Shown: one piece after another, positions 1 to 5,183 of the stretch
How the letters are laid out: each line of letters starts with the position of its first letter
How positions within the stretch are numbered: the stretch's first letter is position 1
Assembly: GCA_025351145.1 (NCBI GenBank)
Contig: JANXWM010000682.1
Coordinates: 1 to 5,183 of the forward strand
Length of the DNA stretch: 5,183 bases
Direction: 5' to 3'
DNA from: Chitinophagaceae bacterium
GTDB lineage: Bacteria > Bacteroidota > Bacteroidia > Chitinophagales > Chitinophagaceae
Notes under the pieces: model-generated
What the model was told of the DNA's origin: nothing
The model's database searches: none
Seen by the model: only the letters and a program-made list of their open reading frames with translations
Translations under genes and position numbers: made by a program

Positions 1-27
1 CACTAATAAAACCACCAACATCGTAAT

Positions 28-825
28 ATGTCTACCATTCAAACCATTGTATTAGCCGTTGTAGAAGGGCTAACCGAATTTTTACCTATATCTTCTACAG
101 GGCACCTGATTATGGTAAGTTCTCTTATGGGAATTGGAAAAGAGGACTTTACTCAATTTTTTGAAGTTGCTGTGCAAATGGGTGCTATTCTCGCCGTAGT
201 AGTTTTATACTGGAAAAAGTTTTTCACATTCCGCGACTGGAAGTTTTATGTTAAGCTCATTATTGGTGTAATCCCAGCTCTTGTTATAGGCTATAAAATG
301 GGGCCAATAATTGACAATCTTCTTATTAATCCTTTGTACACAGCCCTTGCCATATTAGCTGGAGGTTTCGTATTACTGGTAATTGACAATGCTTTCCCCC
401 GCAGTACAATAAAAGAAGAAAAAGATATTACCTTTCTTAACAGTTTGGTGATCGGGATATTTCAATGTGCGGCATTAATACCTGGAGTTAGCCGCAGTGC
501 TGCAACAATTATAGGTGGTATGCAGCAGAAGCTTACCCGCAGTGTAGCGGCTGAGTTTTCTTTCTTCCTTGCAGTTCCCACTATGGCTGCTGCAACCGGA
601 TATAAATTATTAGAAACACTTAAAAGCAACCCCGAAGTTTTTCATGATTCCTCAAACATGAAAGCACTTGTAATCGGCAATGTAATTGCCTTCCTGGTTG
701 CTTTTTTCTCTATGAGGTTTTTGGTAGACTTTGTAAAGAAATACGGTTTCAAAGCTTTTGGCTGGTACCGTATATGCGTAGGCCTTTTATTTCTTGTAAT
801 GATTAAAATGAACCAGATAAGATAG
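28..825 (+). CDS. uppP: Undecaprenyl-diphosphate phosphatase UppP/BacA
   Basis: Integral membrane enzyme that dephosphorylates undecaprenyl diphosphate to undecaprenyl phosphate, recycling the lipid carrier for peptidoglycan and other surface polymers; extra copies give bacitracin resistance in other bacteria. Both family signatures are present. The N-terminal one is EGLTEFLPISSTGHL, with Glu13, Glu17 and His26 matching the catalytic Glu/Glu/His of the E. coli enzyme. The second is PGVSRSAAT at 152-160, with the catalytic Arg at 156. The FEVAVQMGAILAV stretch near 45-57 is also typical. At 265 aa with several hydrophobic helices it is full length for the family (about 260-280). The ATG start puts the first motif at the expected distance; no Shine-Dalgarno is visible, as is usual in Bacteroidota. 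Only 27 bases lie upstream, so any operon partner is outside the window. A strong inverted repeat follows the stop, so the next gene is probably a separate unit. The family assignment is very secure. Confidence 0.97.
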   Translation: MSTIQTIVLAVVEGLTEFLPISSTGHLIMVSSLMGIGKEDFTQFFEVAVQMGAILAVVVLYWKKFFTFRDWKFYVKLIIGVIPALVIGYKMGPIIDNLLINPLYTALAILAGGFVLLVIDNAFPRSTIKEEKDITFLNSLVIGIFQCAALIPGVSRSAATIIGGMQQKLTRSVAAEFSFFLAVPTMAAATGYKLLETLKSNPEVFHDSSNMKALVIGNVIAFLVAFFSMRFLVDFVKKYGFKAFGWYRICVGLLFLVMIKMNQIR

Positions 826-864
826 AAGTATTATTTATCTATACTTACCTGCAATAAATATTAT

Positions 865-921
865 TATTAAAATGCTTAATTTTCCTGCCTGCCGCTTTCG
901 GCAGGCATTTTCATTTTAATA
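865..921 (+). terminator. Nested inverted repeat, probable rho-independent terminator of uppP
   Basis: An inner perfect 9-bp stem, TGCCTGCCG (886-894) with CGGCAGGCA (899-907), has a 4-base CTTT loop and is followed by TTTTCATTTT. This is a textbook intrinsic terminator for + strand transcription. An outer perfect 10-bp A/T-rich stem, TATTAAAATG (865-874) with CATTTTAATA (912-921), encloses it. The structure begins 40 bases after the uppP stop and ends 7 bases before the MFS start codon. On the minus strand the GC stem is followed by GGAAAATT, so termination is more likely in the + direction. It could also act as a leader structure controlling the downstream gene. Confidence 0.8.
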
Positions 922-928
922 CCAATAC

Positions 929-2239
929 ATGCAAACTGCTTCAAAAAAAGTAATCAACGGCTGGGCCATGTACGACTGGGCAAACAGCGTTTACAACCTC
1001 GTTATTACCACAACTTTTTTTCCTATCTATTTTACGGCTGTTACAAAGAATGCCGATGGCAGCGATATTGTAACCTTTATGGGAAGAAAATTTGTAAACT
1101 CTTCCCTTTACGATTATACCCTTGCTGCAGCCTACCTGCTCGTGGCTTTAAGTTACCCCATCCTCACCTCTGTTGCCGATACAAAGGGCAATAAGAAAAA
1201 TTTCATGAAAGTGTTTTGCTATATGGGTGCCATAGGTTGCTCACTGCTATTCTTTTTTAAAGCCGACAACCTGTGGCTTGGCGTACTTGCTTTTATGATG
1301 GCAAGCATGGGTTATGTGGGCAGCGTGGTTTTTTATAACGCTTATCTCCCCGAAATAGCCGCACCAGAAGACAGGGACAGGATAAGCGCCAAAGGTTATA
1401 CTTATGGCTATATAGGCAGCGTCATCATGCAGGCCATTGGTTTCGCATTGGTACTAATGATAAAAGATAATCCATTGCTTGGCCCAAGAATAACCTTTTT
1501 ACTTGTAGGCCTCTGGTGGGTTGGGTTTGCACAAATTACATTTGCACGCCTGCCAAAGATTACCCGCGGCGAAATAAAGAAGATCAACATTTTTACCGAT
1601 GGCTTTAAAGAAGTAAAAAAAGTATATGGCGAAGTAAAAAAGCTGGCGGTATTAAAAAGGTTTTTGCGCGGTTTTTTCTTTTACAGTATGGGTGTGCAAA
1701 CCGTAATGCTCGCATCTACGCTTTTCGGAAGTAAACTGTTGGGGTTAGAAGATACCAAGCTAATTATTACTGTGGTTTTAATCCAGTTAGTAGCTATTGT
1801 TGGTGCTATTGTTATGAGCCGCCTGTCTGCTATTTATGGCAACATTAAAGTATTGCTGGGGGTAATTATTTTCTGGATTATTGTTTGTATAGCGGCCTAT
1901 TTTACCGCTCAGTACAAAGAAGGCGGTGGCGATCCCGAATACTTTTTCTATGTACTTGCTATGGCCGTGGGCCTGGTAATGGGTGGCATTCAATCCTTAA
2001 GCCGCTCTACTTATGCCAAGCTTATGCCTGAAACAAAAGACACCGCTTCGTATTTCAGCTACTATGACCTTACCGAAAAGATCGCCATTGTAATCGGCAT
2101 CTTTAGTTTTGGTTTTATTGAAGAGCTTACCGGCAGCATGAAGAACTCGGTTCTATCACTCATTATTTTCTTTGTAATCGGTTTTATATGGCTGCTCACT
2201 GCTTTATCAAAACAGCAAAAAGAATCTGTTGCTTTATAA
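929..2239 (+). CDS. MFS transporter, UMF1/Atg22-like family
   Basis: Major facilitator superfamily inner-membrane protein of 436 aa. The opening WAMYDWANSVYNLV (13-26) is the hallmark of the UMF1 family (Pfam ATG22-like), related to the yeast vacuolar amino-acid effluxer Atg22. FYNAYLPEIA (135-144) and GGIQSLSRSTYAKLMPE (352-368) are further conserved stretches. Hydrophobicity suggests twelve helices, roughly 18-37, 62-82, 93-110, 114-138, 157-177, 186-206, 248-268, 277-297, 304-325, 337-358, 380-399 and 406-426. A basic cytoplasmic loop at about 208-246 separates the two six-helix halves, as expected for MFS. The substrate is unknown; efflux of amino acids or other small metabolites is only a guess from Atg22. 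The ATG at 929 leaves just the few polar residues usual before helix 1. The leader is the terminator-like hairpin, and I see no convincing promoter between uppP and this gene. The gene is intact. Confidence 0.9.
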   Translation: MQTASKKVINGWAMYDWANSVYNLVITTTFFPIYFTAVTKNADGSDIVTFMGRKFVNSSLYDYTLAAAYLLVALSYPILTSVADTKGNKKNFMKVFCYMGAIGCSLLFFFKADNLWLGVLAFMMASMGYVGSVVFYNAYLPEIAAPEDRDRISAKGYTYGYIGSVIMQAIGFALVLMIKDNPLLGPRITFLLVGLWWVGFAQITFARLPKITRGEIKKINIFTDGFKEVKKVYGEVKKLAVLKRFLRGFFFYSMGVQTVMLASTLFGSKLLGLEDTKLIITVVLIQLVAIVGAIVMSRLSAIYGNIKVLLGVIIFWIIVCIAAYFTAQYKEGGGDPEYFFYVLAMAVGLVMGGIQSLSRSTYAKLMPETKDTASYFSYYDLTEKIAIVIGIFSFGFIEELTGSMKNSVLSLIIFFVIGFIWLLTALSKQQKESVAL

Positions 2240-2283
2240 AAATACAGTGAAGAAATAATGAACCCGGCTGAAGTACTACTATT

Positions 2284-2333
2284 AAGCTTCTCTTGCGTCG
2301 CACTCTTGTACTGCATAACTTTATTGAACAAAA
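2284..2333 (+). repeat. Inverted repeat copy A, upstream of the hydrolase gene
   Basis: This stretch matches the reverse complement of 3289-3338. Over 2284-2319 I count 31 of 36 identities, including a perfect 16-base core, TCGCACTCTTGTACTG (2298-2313). After a poorly matching patch (2320-2326), similarity resumes at AACAAAA/AACAGAA (2327-2333). The two copies lie about 1 kb apart and bracket the MBL-fold hydrolase gene. No transposase or simple internal palindrome accompanies them. A dispersed intergenic repeat family is the most likely explanation, but copy number in the genome cannot be seen here. Confidence 0.75.
2293..2324 (+). promoter_or_regulatory. Candidate Bacteroidota-type promoter for the MBL-fold hydrolase gene
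   Basis: TTG (2293-2295) is separated by 21 bases from TAACTTTA (2317-2324), which matches 7 of 8 positions of the Bacteroidota -7 consensus TAnnTTTG. The known -33 element is TTG at about this spacing. Transcription would start near 2330, giving a leader of about 50 bases before the ATG at 2378. The candidate lies entirely within repeat copy A. Such short consensus matches also arise by chance in AT-rich DNA, so this is a prediction only. Confidence 0.35.
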
Positions 2334-2377
2334 TACAGGCAGCAGCATGCATGATTTAACTTATTAAAATTGCCAGC

Positions 2378-3241
2378 ATGAACTTACATACAATTAACAC
2401 CGGCTTTTTTAAATTAGATGGCGGCGCTATGTTTGGCGTGGTTCCCAAAACAATGTGGAGCAAATTAAACCCCGCCGATGAAAACAATTTATGCAACTGG
2501 GCCATGCGTTGCCTGTTAATTGAAGACGGCAACAAACTCATCTTAATTGATACAGGCATTGGCAACAAACAGGATGCAAAATTTTTCAGCCATTATCATC
2601 TTTCCGGAGATGACACACTCGATACATCGCTTGCTGCACTTGGCTTTCACAGAAATGATATAACAGATGTAATACTCACCCACCTGCATTTTGATCACTG
2701 CGGCGGCAGCATTATCCGCGAGGGTGAGCAATTATTACCTGCTTTTAAGAACGCCATTTACTGGAGCAATAAAGATCACTGGCAATGGGCAACAGAACCC
2801 AATGCAAGGGAGAAAGCATCGTTCTTAAAAGAAAATATTTTACCCATTCAGCAAAGCGGCCAACTGAAATTTATTGATACACCCAATGCAACTTTACAGT
2901 CAACAGGAAAACTACCAACTACTGTTTTTAATGAAACTATCAGTTTGCGTTTTGTAAACGGGCATACAGGTATGATGATGTTGCCGCAGATCAATTACAA
3001 AGGAAAAACACTTGTATATCTCGCAGACCTTATGCCATCTGTTTCGCATTTGCCATTGCCTTATGTAATGGCTTACGACATGTTCCCGCTTACAAGCCTG
3101 CAGGAAAAAGAATCCTTTCTTAAAGAAGCCGTTGAAAATGATTACACACTTTTTTTTGAACATGATCCTGTAAATGAATGCTGCACACTACAGCAAACGG
3201 AAAGGGGTATAATGCAAAAGGAAATATTTAAGTGCCCCTAA
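2378..3241 (+). CDS. Metallo-beta-lactamase-fold hydrolase, binuclear metal site complete
   Basis: A 287-aa MBL-fold enzyme. The HxHxDH motif is THLHFDHCGG, giving ligands His102, His104, Asp106 and His107. His196 (NGHT), Asp217 (YLADL) and His262 (FEHD) complete the usual set for two metal ions, commonly zinc. The order and spacing resemble the AiiA-like lactonase branch, but the tyrosine that follows the bridging Asp in AiiA is not seen (LADLMPS). An N-terminal GGAMFGVVPKTMW stretch (15-27) is, from memory, conserved in a widespread uncharacterised bacterial subfamily. There is no signal peptide, so it is probably cytoplasmic. The substrate is unknown: a lactone, ester or other hydrolysable bond is possible. 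The ATG at 2378 is the only reasonable start. The last two codons and stop run into the CCCCTAA element. The gene stands alone between two inverted repeats and converges with the ABC operon. Confidence 0.9.
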   Translation: MNLHTINTGFFKLDGGAMFGVVPKTMWSKLNPADENNLCNWAMRCLLIEDGNKLILIDTGIGNKQDAKFFSHYHLSGDDTLDTSLAALGFHRNDITDVILTHLHFDHCGGSIIREGEQLLPAFKNAIYWSNKDHWQWATEPNAREKASFLKENILPIQQSGQLKFIDTPNATLQSTGKLPTTVFNETISLRFVNGHTGMMMLPQINYKGKTLVYLADLMPSVSHLPLPYVMAYDMFPLTSLQEKESFLKEAVENDYTLFFEHDPVNECCTLQQTERGIMQKEIFKCP

Positions 3242-3259
3242 CCCCTAAAGGGGGATTTT
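3235..3259 (+). terminator. CCCCTAA-type 3'-end element, possible terminator of the hydrolase gene
   Basis: Two tandem CCCCTAA units (3235-3241 and 3242-3248) are followed by AGGGGG and then ATTTT. CCCC at 3242-3245 can pair with GGGG at 3250-3253 over a TAAA loop; alternatively CCCCT at 3235-3239 pairs with AGGGG at 3249-3253. The U-tract is short (four), so termination may be modest. The element begins inside the hydrolase gene, and its first unit supplies the TAA stop codon. From general knowledge, similar CCCCTAA/GGGGG strings recur at gene ends across Bacteroidota genomes. It sits in the convergent junction with the ABC operon. Confidence 0.55.
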
Positions 3260-3288
3260 AAGTAAAGTAAATTTTTTGATATTCGCCT

Positions 3289-3338
3289 TTCTGTTGCCAT
3301 AGGTTATACAGTACAAGAGTGCGATGCAAGTATAGCTT
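3289..3338 (-). repeat. Inverted repeat copy B, downstream of the hydrolase gene
   Basis: This is the reverse-complement partner of 2284-2333, with the perfect 16-base core at 3309-3324. Differences from copy A fall at 3325, 3331-3333 and 3308 within the well-matched block (3303-3338). In this copy the equivalent of the -7 box reads TAACCTAT on the minus strand, a poorer promoter match than copy A. It lies in the 141-base convergent gap, between the CCCCTAA element and the end of the permease gene. Nothing else in that gap looks coding. Confidence 0.75.
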
Positions 3339-3382
3339 CATATATGTACTTGAGTCTGTTTCAAAAAAAGCCTTACCAATTT

Positions 3383-4186
3383 TTACAGATCATCTGTTTC
3401 AAACTTTCGCTTGCTGAGGAAAAACCATGCGGCGAGATAAACAAATACAAGGATTATTTGTACAGTGATATTTGTTTCGTGTTTTGTTAGTTGCTCCTGT
3501 GCTTTTTGAAAAACCGGAATAGGTAAAAGTTCATCACTGCTTTGTATTGGCAGATAGTTCCCAAATGAATCTGTATAGTGATTTAGAACGAGCATAAGTA
3601 CGTTTTCTATAATAAGCGTATAGAGTATGAATACCCCGATTGATATACCGCTGCGTTTAAATATCTGGCTGCATAAAACAGCAAGCCAGCAATAACTTAG
3701 TGCCTGAAGAAAGAAGTAAAATAAATATTGGGCGTTCTCGAAACTAAAACTGCTGTTTTGCTGCAATAAGCCAAAACAAAGTGCAGTTAAAAAAACGAAT
3801 AGTGTTGAAACCAGCGCCACTATTGCACCACAGACCAATTTAGTTATAATAAATTGTGTTCGGGTAATGCCATCAATGATATTCTGCCGGTGTGTTTTGA
3901 AAGAAAATTCATTGGTTATGGAAATGATCATAATAAGACCTGCTATAAAAAGAAGGTAGCTGCTTATATTTGATGTCATTTGCCAAACAGCGGGAAATGC
4001 ATAAGGTGGGTTTCCTAAAAAAAGCTGGGCAACATCTCCTGTGCTTTTATCAGCATATACTTTTTGCACTTCAACGAATAAAATGTAATTCAGCCCCCAT
4101 ATACTGAAGATGTACAGTGCAGAAAGTATCCAGAAAGTTCTGTAATTTTTTACTTTAAGCCATTCTATTTTTAATAACTGAAACAT
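3383..4186 (-). CDS. ABC-2 type transporter permease subunit
   Basis: Membrane subunit of an ABC exporter, 267 aa. I see six hydrophobic helices, at roughly 17-38, 73-92, 113-140, 153-176, 180-200 and 240-258. The short charged N-terminus (LLKIEWLKVKNYRTFW) is typical of ABC-2/BcrB-like permeases. A cytoplasmic stretch after helix 2, TNEFSFKTHRQNIIDGITRT (91-110), is a conserved feature of this group and probably the coupling region that contacts the ATPase. The protein likely works as a homodimer with the ATPase encoded just upstream. Its ATG lies 5 bases after the ATPase TAA, so the pair is almost certainly co-transcribed and probably translationally coupled. The substrate is unknown: relatives export peptides, lipids or antibiotics. 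The stop codon lies in an A/T-rich weak hairpin. The gene is complete and has the usual length. Confidence 0.9.
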   Translation of the reverse strand: MFQLLKIEWLKVKNYRTFWILSALYIFSIWGLNYILFVEVQKVYADKSTGDVAQLFLGNPPYAFPAVWQMTSNISSYLLFIAGLIMIISITNEFSFKTHRQNIIDGITRTQFIITKLVCGAIVALVSTLFVFLTALCFGLLQQNSSFSFENAQYLFYFFLQALSYCWLAVLCSQIFKRSGISIGVFILYTLIIENVLMLVLNHYTDSFGNYLPIQSSDELLPIPVFQKAQEQLTKHETNITVQIILVFVYLAAWFFLSKRKFETDDL

Positions 4187-4191
4187 GCGGT

Positions 4192-5082
4192 TTATTTGTT
4201 GGTAAGTTCAAGGAATTTTGTTTCAAGGCTTTTCTTCTTTAACTGAAGATGGTTGAGCACTACGCCGTTTGCAAAACAATGTGCGTTTACTTTTTCAAGG
4301 TTCGATTCACCGGCTGCAAACAATAACTGGAAAAAGTCTTTTTGCTTTTTCATGTTGCTGTAACCGTTAAGGCTTTGCAGTGCCAGTTCCAGTGCCGGCA
4401 TATTTGCAGCACCTACTTCAACAATGTCTTCGTTCACCAGCACTTCGTCAACCTTGCCTGCGGTAATTAAATTGCTCATTTTTAAAATGGCCACATGCGT
4501 GCAAACCTTCTCAACTTCATCGAGCATATGGCTTGCCATAATGATCGTTTTTCCTTCTGTTGCAAGCAGTTTAATCAGCTCACGTATTTCTGCAATGCCA
4601 ACGGGATCGAGGCCATTGGTGGGTTCATCAAAAATGAGTACATCCGGATTGCCCAGCAACGCAGAAGCTATAGCCAGCCGCTGTTTCATGCCAAGCGAGT
4701 AAGTGCTGAACTTACTGTCTTTACGGTTATACAGGTTTACTTTATGCAACACATCATCAATCTGCTCAATGCCTTTTCCTTTTATTTCTGCGGCAATGCG
4801 CAGGTTTTTTTCAGCAGATAAATAGTGGTAAAAATTCGGTGTTTCCAGCAGTGTACCAATATGCCTGCGCATATTTTCTGTTGAAGGTTTGCCCAGCAAT
4901 AAAAAGCTTCCTGATGATGCTTTAAGAATATCTGTAACAATACCCAGCATGGTTGTTTTGCCACTGCCATTGGGTCCCAGAATGCCAAACACGCTGCCTT
5001 CGGGCACAGCAAACGAAACATTATTAAGGGCGCAGATCTTACCGTAATATTTGGTAATACCATTCAGCGTTAATACATCCAC
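4192..5082 (-). CDS. ABC transporter ATP-binding protein (BcrA/LanF-like, E-loop variant)
   Basis: Cytoplasmic ATPase subunit of the exporter whose permease gene follows 5 bases downstream. I chose the GTG at 5082 (MDVLTLNGITKYYGK), which gives 296 aa and the usual short N-terminus. An in-frame GTG at 5118 would add 12 atypical residues (308 aa), and neither has a Shine-Dalgarno. Numbered from 5082, Walker A is GPNGSGKT (36-43), the signature is SLGMKQ (129-134), Walker B is VLIFDEP (148-154, catalytic Glu153), and the H-switch is His185 in ASHMLDE. The Q-loop glutamine is replaced by Glu80 in GTLLETPNFY. This E-loop is known from lantibiotic-immunity and bacitracin-type ATPases. All catalytic motifs are intact. 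The C-terminal 90 or so residues form the extra domain usual in BcrA-like proteins. The substrate is unknown. Confidence 0.93.
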   Translation of the reverse strand: MDVLTLNGITKYYGKICALNNVSFAVPEGSVFGILGPNGSGKTTMLGIVTDILKASSGSFLLLGKPSTENMRRHIGTLLETPNFYHYLSAEKNLRIAAEIKGKGIEQIDDVLHKVNLYNRKDSKFSTYSLGMKQRLAIASALLGNPDVLIFDEPTNGLDPVGIAEIRELIKLLATEGKTIIMASHMLDEVEKVCTHVAILKMSNLITAGKVDEVLVNEDIVEVGAANMPALELALQSLNGYSNMKKQKDFFQLLFAAGESNLEKVNAHCFANGVVLNHLQLKKKSLETKFLELTNK

Positions 5083-5098
5083 TGTAAAATAATTTTTC

Positions 5099-5128
5099 GA
5101 AAAGTAGCACTTTATCACACATGCAGAA
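5099..5128 (-). promoter_or_regulatory. Weak candidate promoter for the ABC operon
   Basis: Read on the minus strand, TTC (5128-5126) is followed after 19 bases by TACTTTTC (5106-5099), a 7 of 8 match to the Bacteroidota -7 box TAnnTTTG; the -33 element matches only 2 of 3. Transcription would begin near 5092, inside the longer reading frame. That would allow translation only from the GTG at 5082, with a leader of about 10 bases. The rest of the right edge (5129-5183) holds nothing I can assign. Confidence 0.22.
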
Positions 5129-5183
5129 GTTATAATTAGTTTAAAAGGCAGAATAGTTGTTGAAGTGGAAATTATTTTGAACC

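Noticed and set aside
2062..2352. 96-codon minus-strand frame across the MFS 3' end and the intergenic gap
   Set aside because: Most of it is antisense to the well-supported MFS gene, and the start lies in the repeat-rich intergenic region. The translation shows no domain or composition suggesting a real protein.
2346..2353. Palindrome CATGCATG upstream of the hydrolase
   Set aside because: An 8-base palindrome without a second site or flanking symmetry is expected by chance; no operator can be claimed.
2378..3241. Calling the MBL-fold protein an AHL lactonase (quorum quenching)
   Set aside because: The metal ligands fit the AiiA-like arrangement, but these ligands are shared by many MBL hydrolases. 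The AiiA tyrosine is not seen and no quorum-sensing gene is nearby.
3355..3389. Possible minus-strand terminator after the permease
   Set aside because: A run of seven T (minus strand, 3363-3369) follows the stop, but the only hairpin I can draw (TCTGT/ACAGA plus AAAAA/TTTTT with a bulge) is A/T-rich and contains the T run in its own stem. It is too weak to call.
4424..4821. Two overlapping plus-strand frames (92 and 108 codons) inside the ABC ATPase
   Set aside because: Both are antisense to a gene with every ABC motif intact. They overlap each other in different frames and their translations resemble no family.
28..5118. A single bacitracin-resistance island formed by uppP and the ABC transporter
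   Set aside because: The genes lie on opposite strands in separate units with two unrelated genes between them, and uppP is a housekeeping gene in nearly all bacteria.

Overview
The window looks like ordinary chromosome from a member of the Bacteroidota, probably Chitinophagaceae or a close relative. The base composition is moderately AT-rich. No start codon has a convincing Shine-Dalgarno sequence; the leaders are A/T-rich instead. The protein families match those lineages, and a CCCCTAA/GGGGG 3'-end element of a kind common in Bacteroidota lies at a convergent gene junction. The taxonomic placement is inference from these traits; no marker gene is present.

Layout, left to right. An undecaprenyl-diphosphate phosphatase gene (uppP/bacA, +, 28-825) closes with a strong nested inverted repeat that acts as a probable terminator. 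A 12-helix MFS transporter of the UMF1/Atg22-like family (+, 929-2239) begins 7 bases after that structure. A metallo-beta-lactamase-fold hydrolase with a complete set of metal ligands (+, 2378-3241) follows. It is bracketed by two inverted copies of a roughly 50-bp imperfect repeat, at 2284-2333 and 3289-3338. The upstream copy contains a promoter-like TTG-N21-TAACTTTA pointing at the hydrolase gene. On the opposite strand, converging on the hydrolase, is a two-gene ABC exporter operon: the ATPase (4192-5082, GTG start, possibly 5118) is upstream and the ABC-2 permease (3383-4186) starts 5 bases after the ATPase stop.

How the genes relate. The ATPase and permease surely form one transporter. 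UppP recycles the lipid carrier for cell-wall synthesis. The MFS protein and the hydrolase have no assignable substrate and appear to be independent transcription units. All five main genes are intact. Intergenic gaps are short (103, 138 and 141 bases), so no long unexplained stretch exists.

I see no RNA gene, insertion sequence, CRISPR array or defence system. The most interesting signal is non-coding: the inverted repeat pair around the hydrolase gene and the possible promoter inside one copy.
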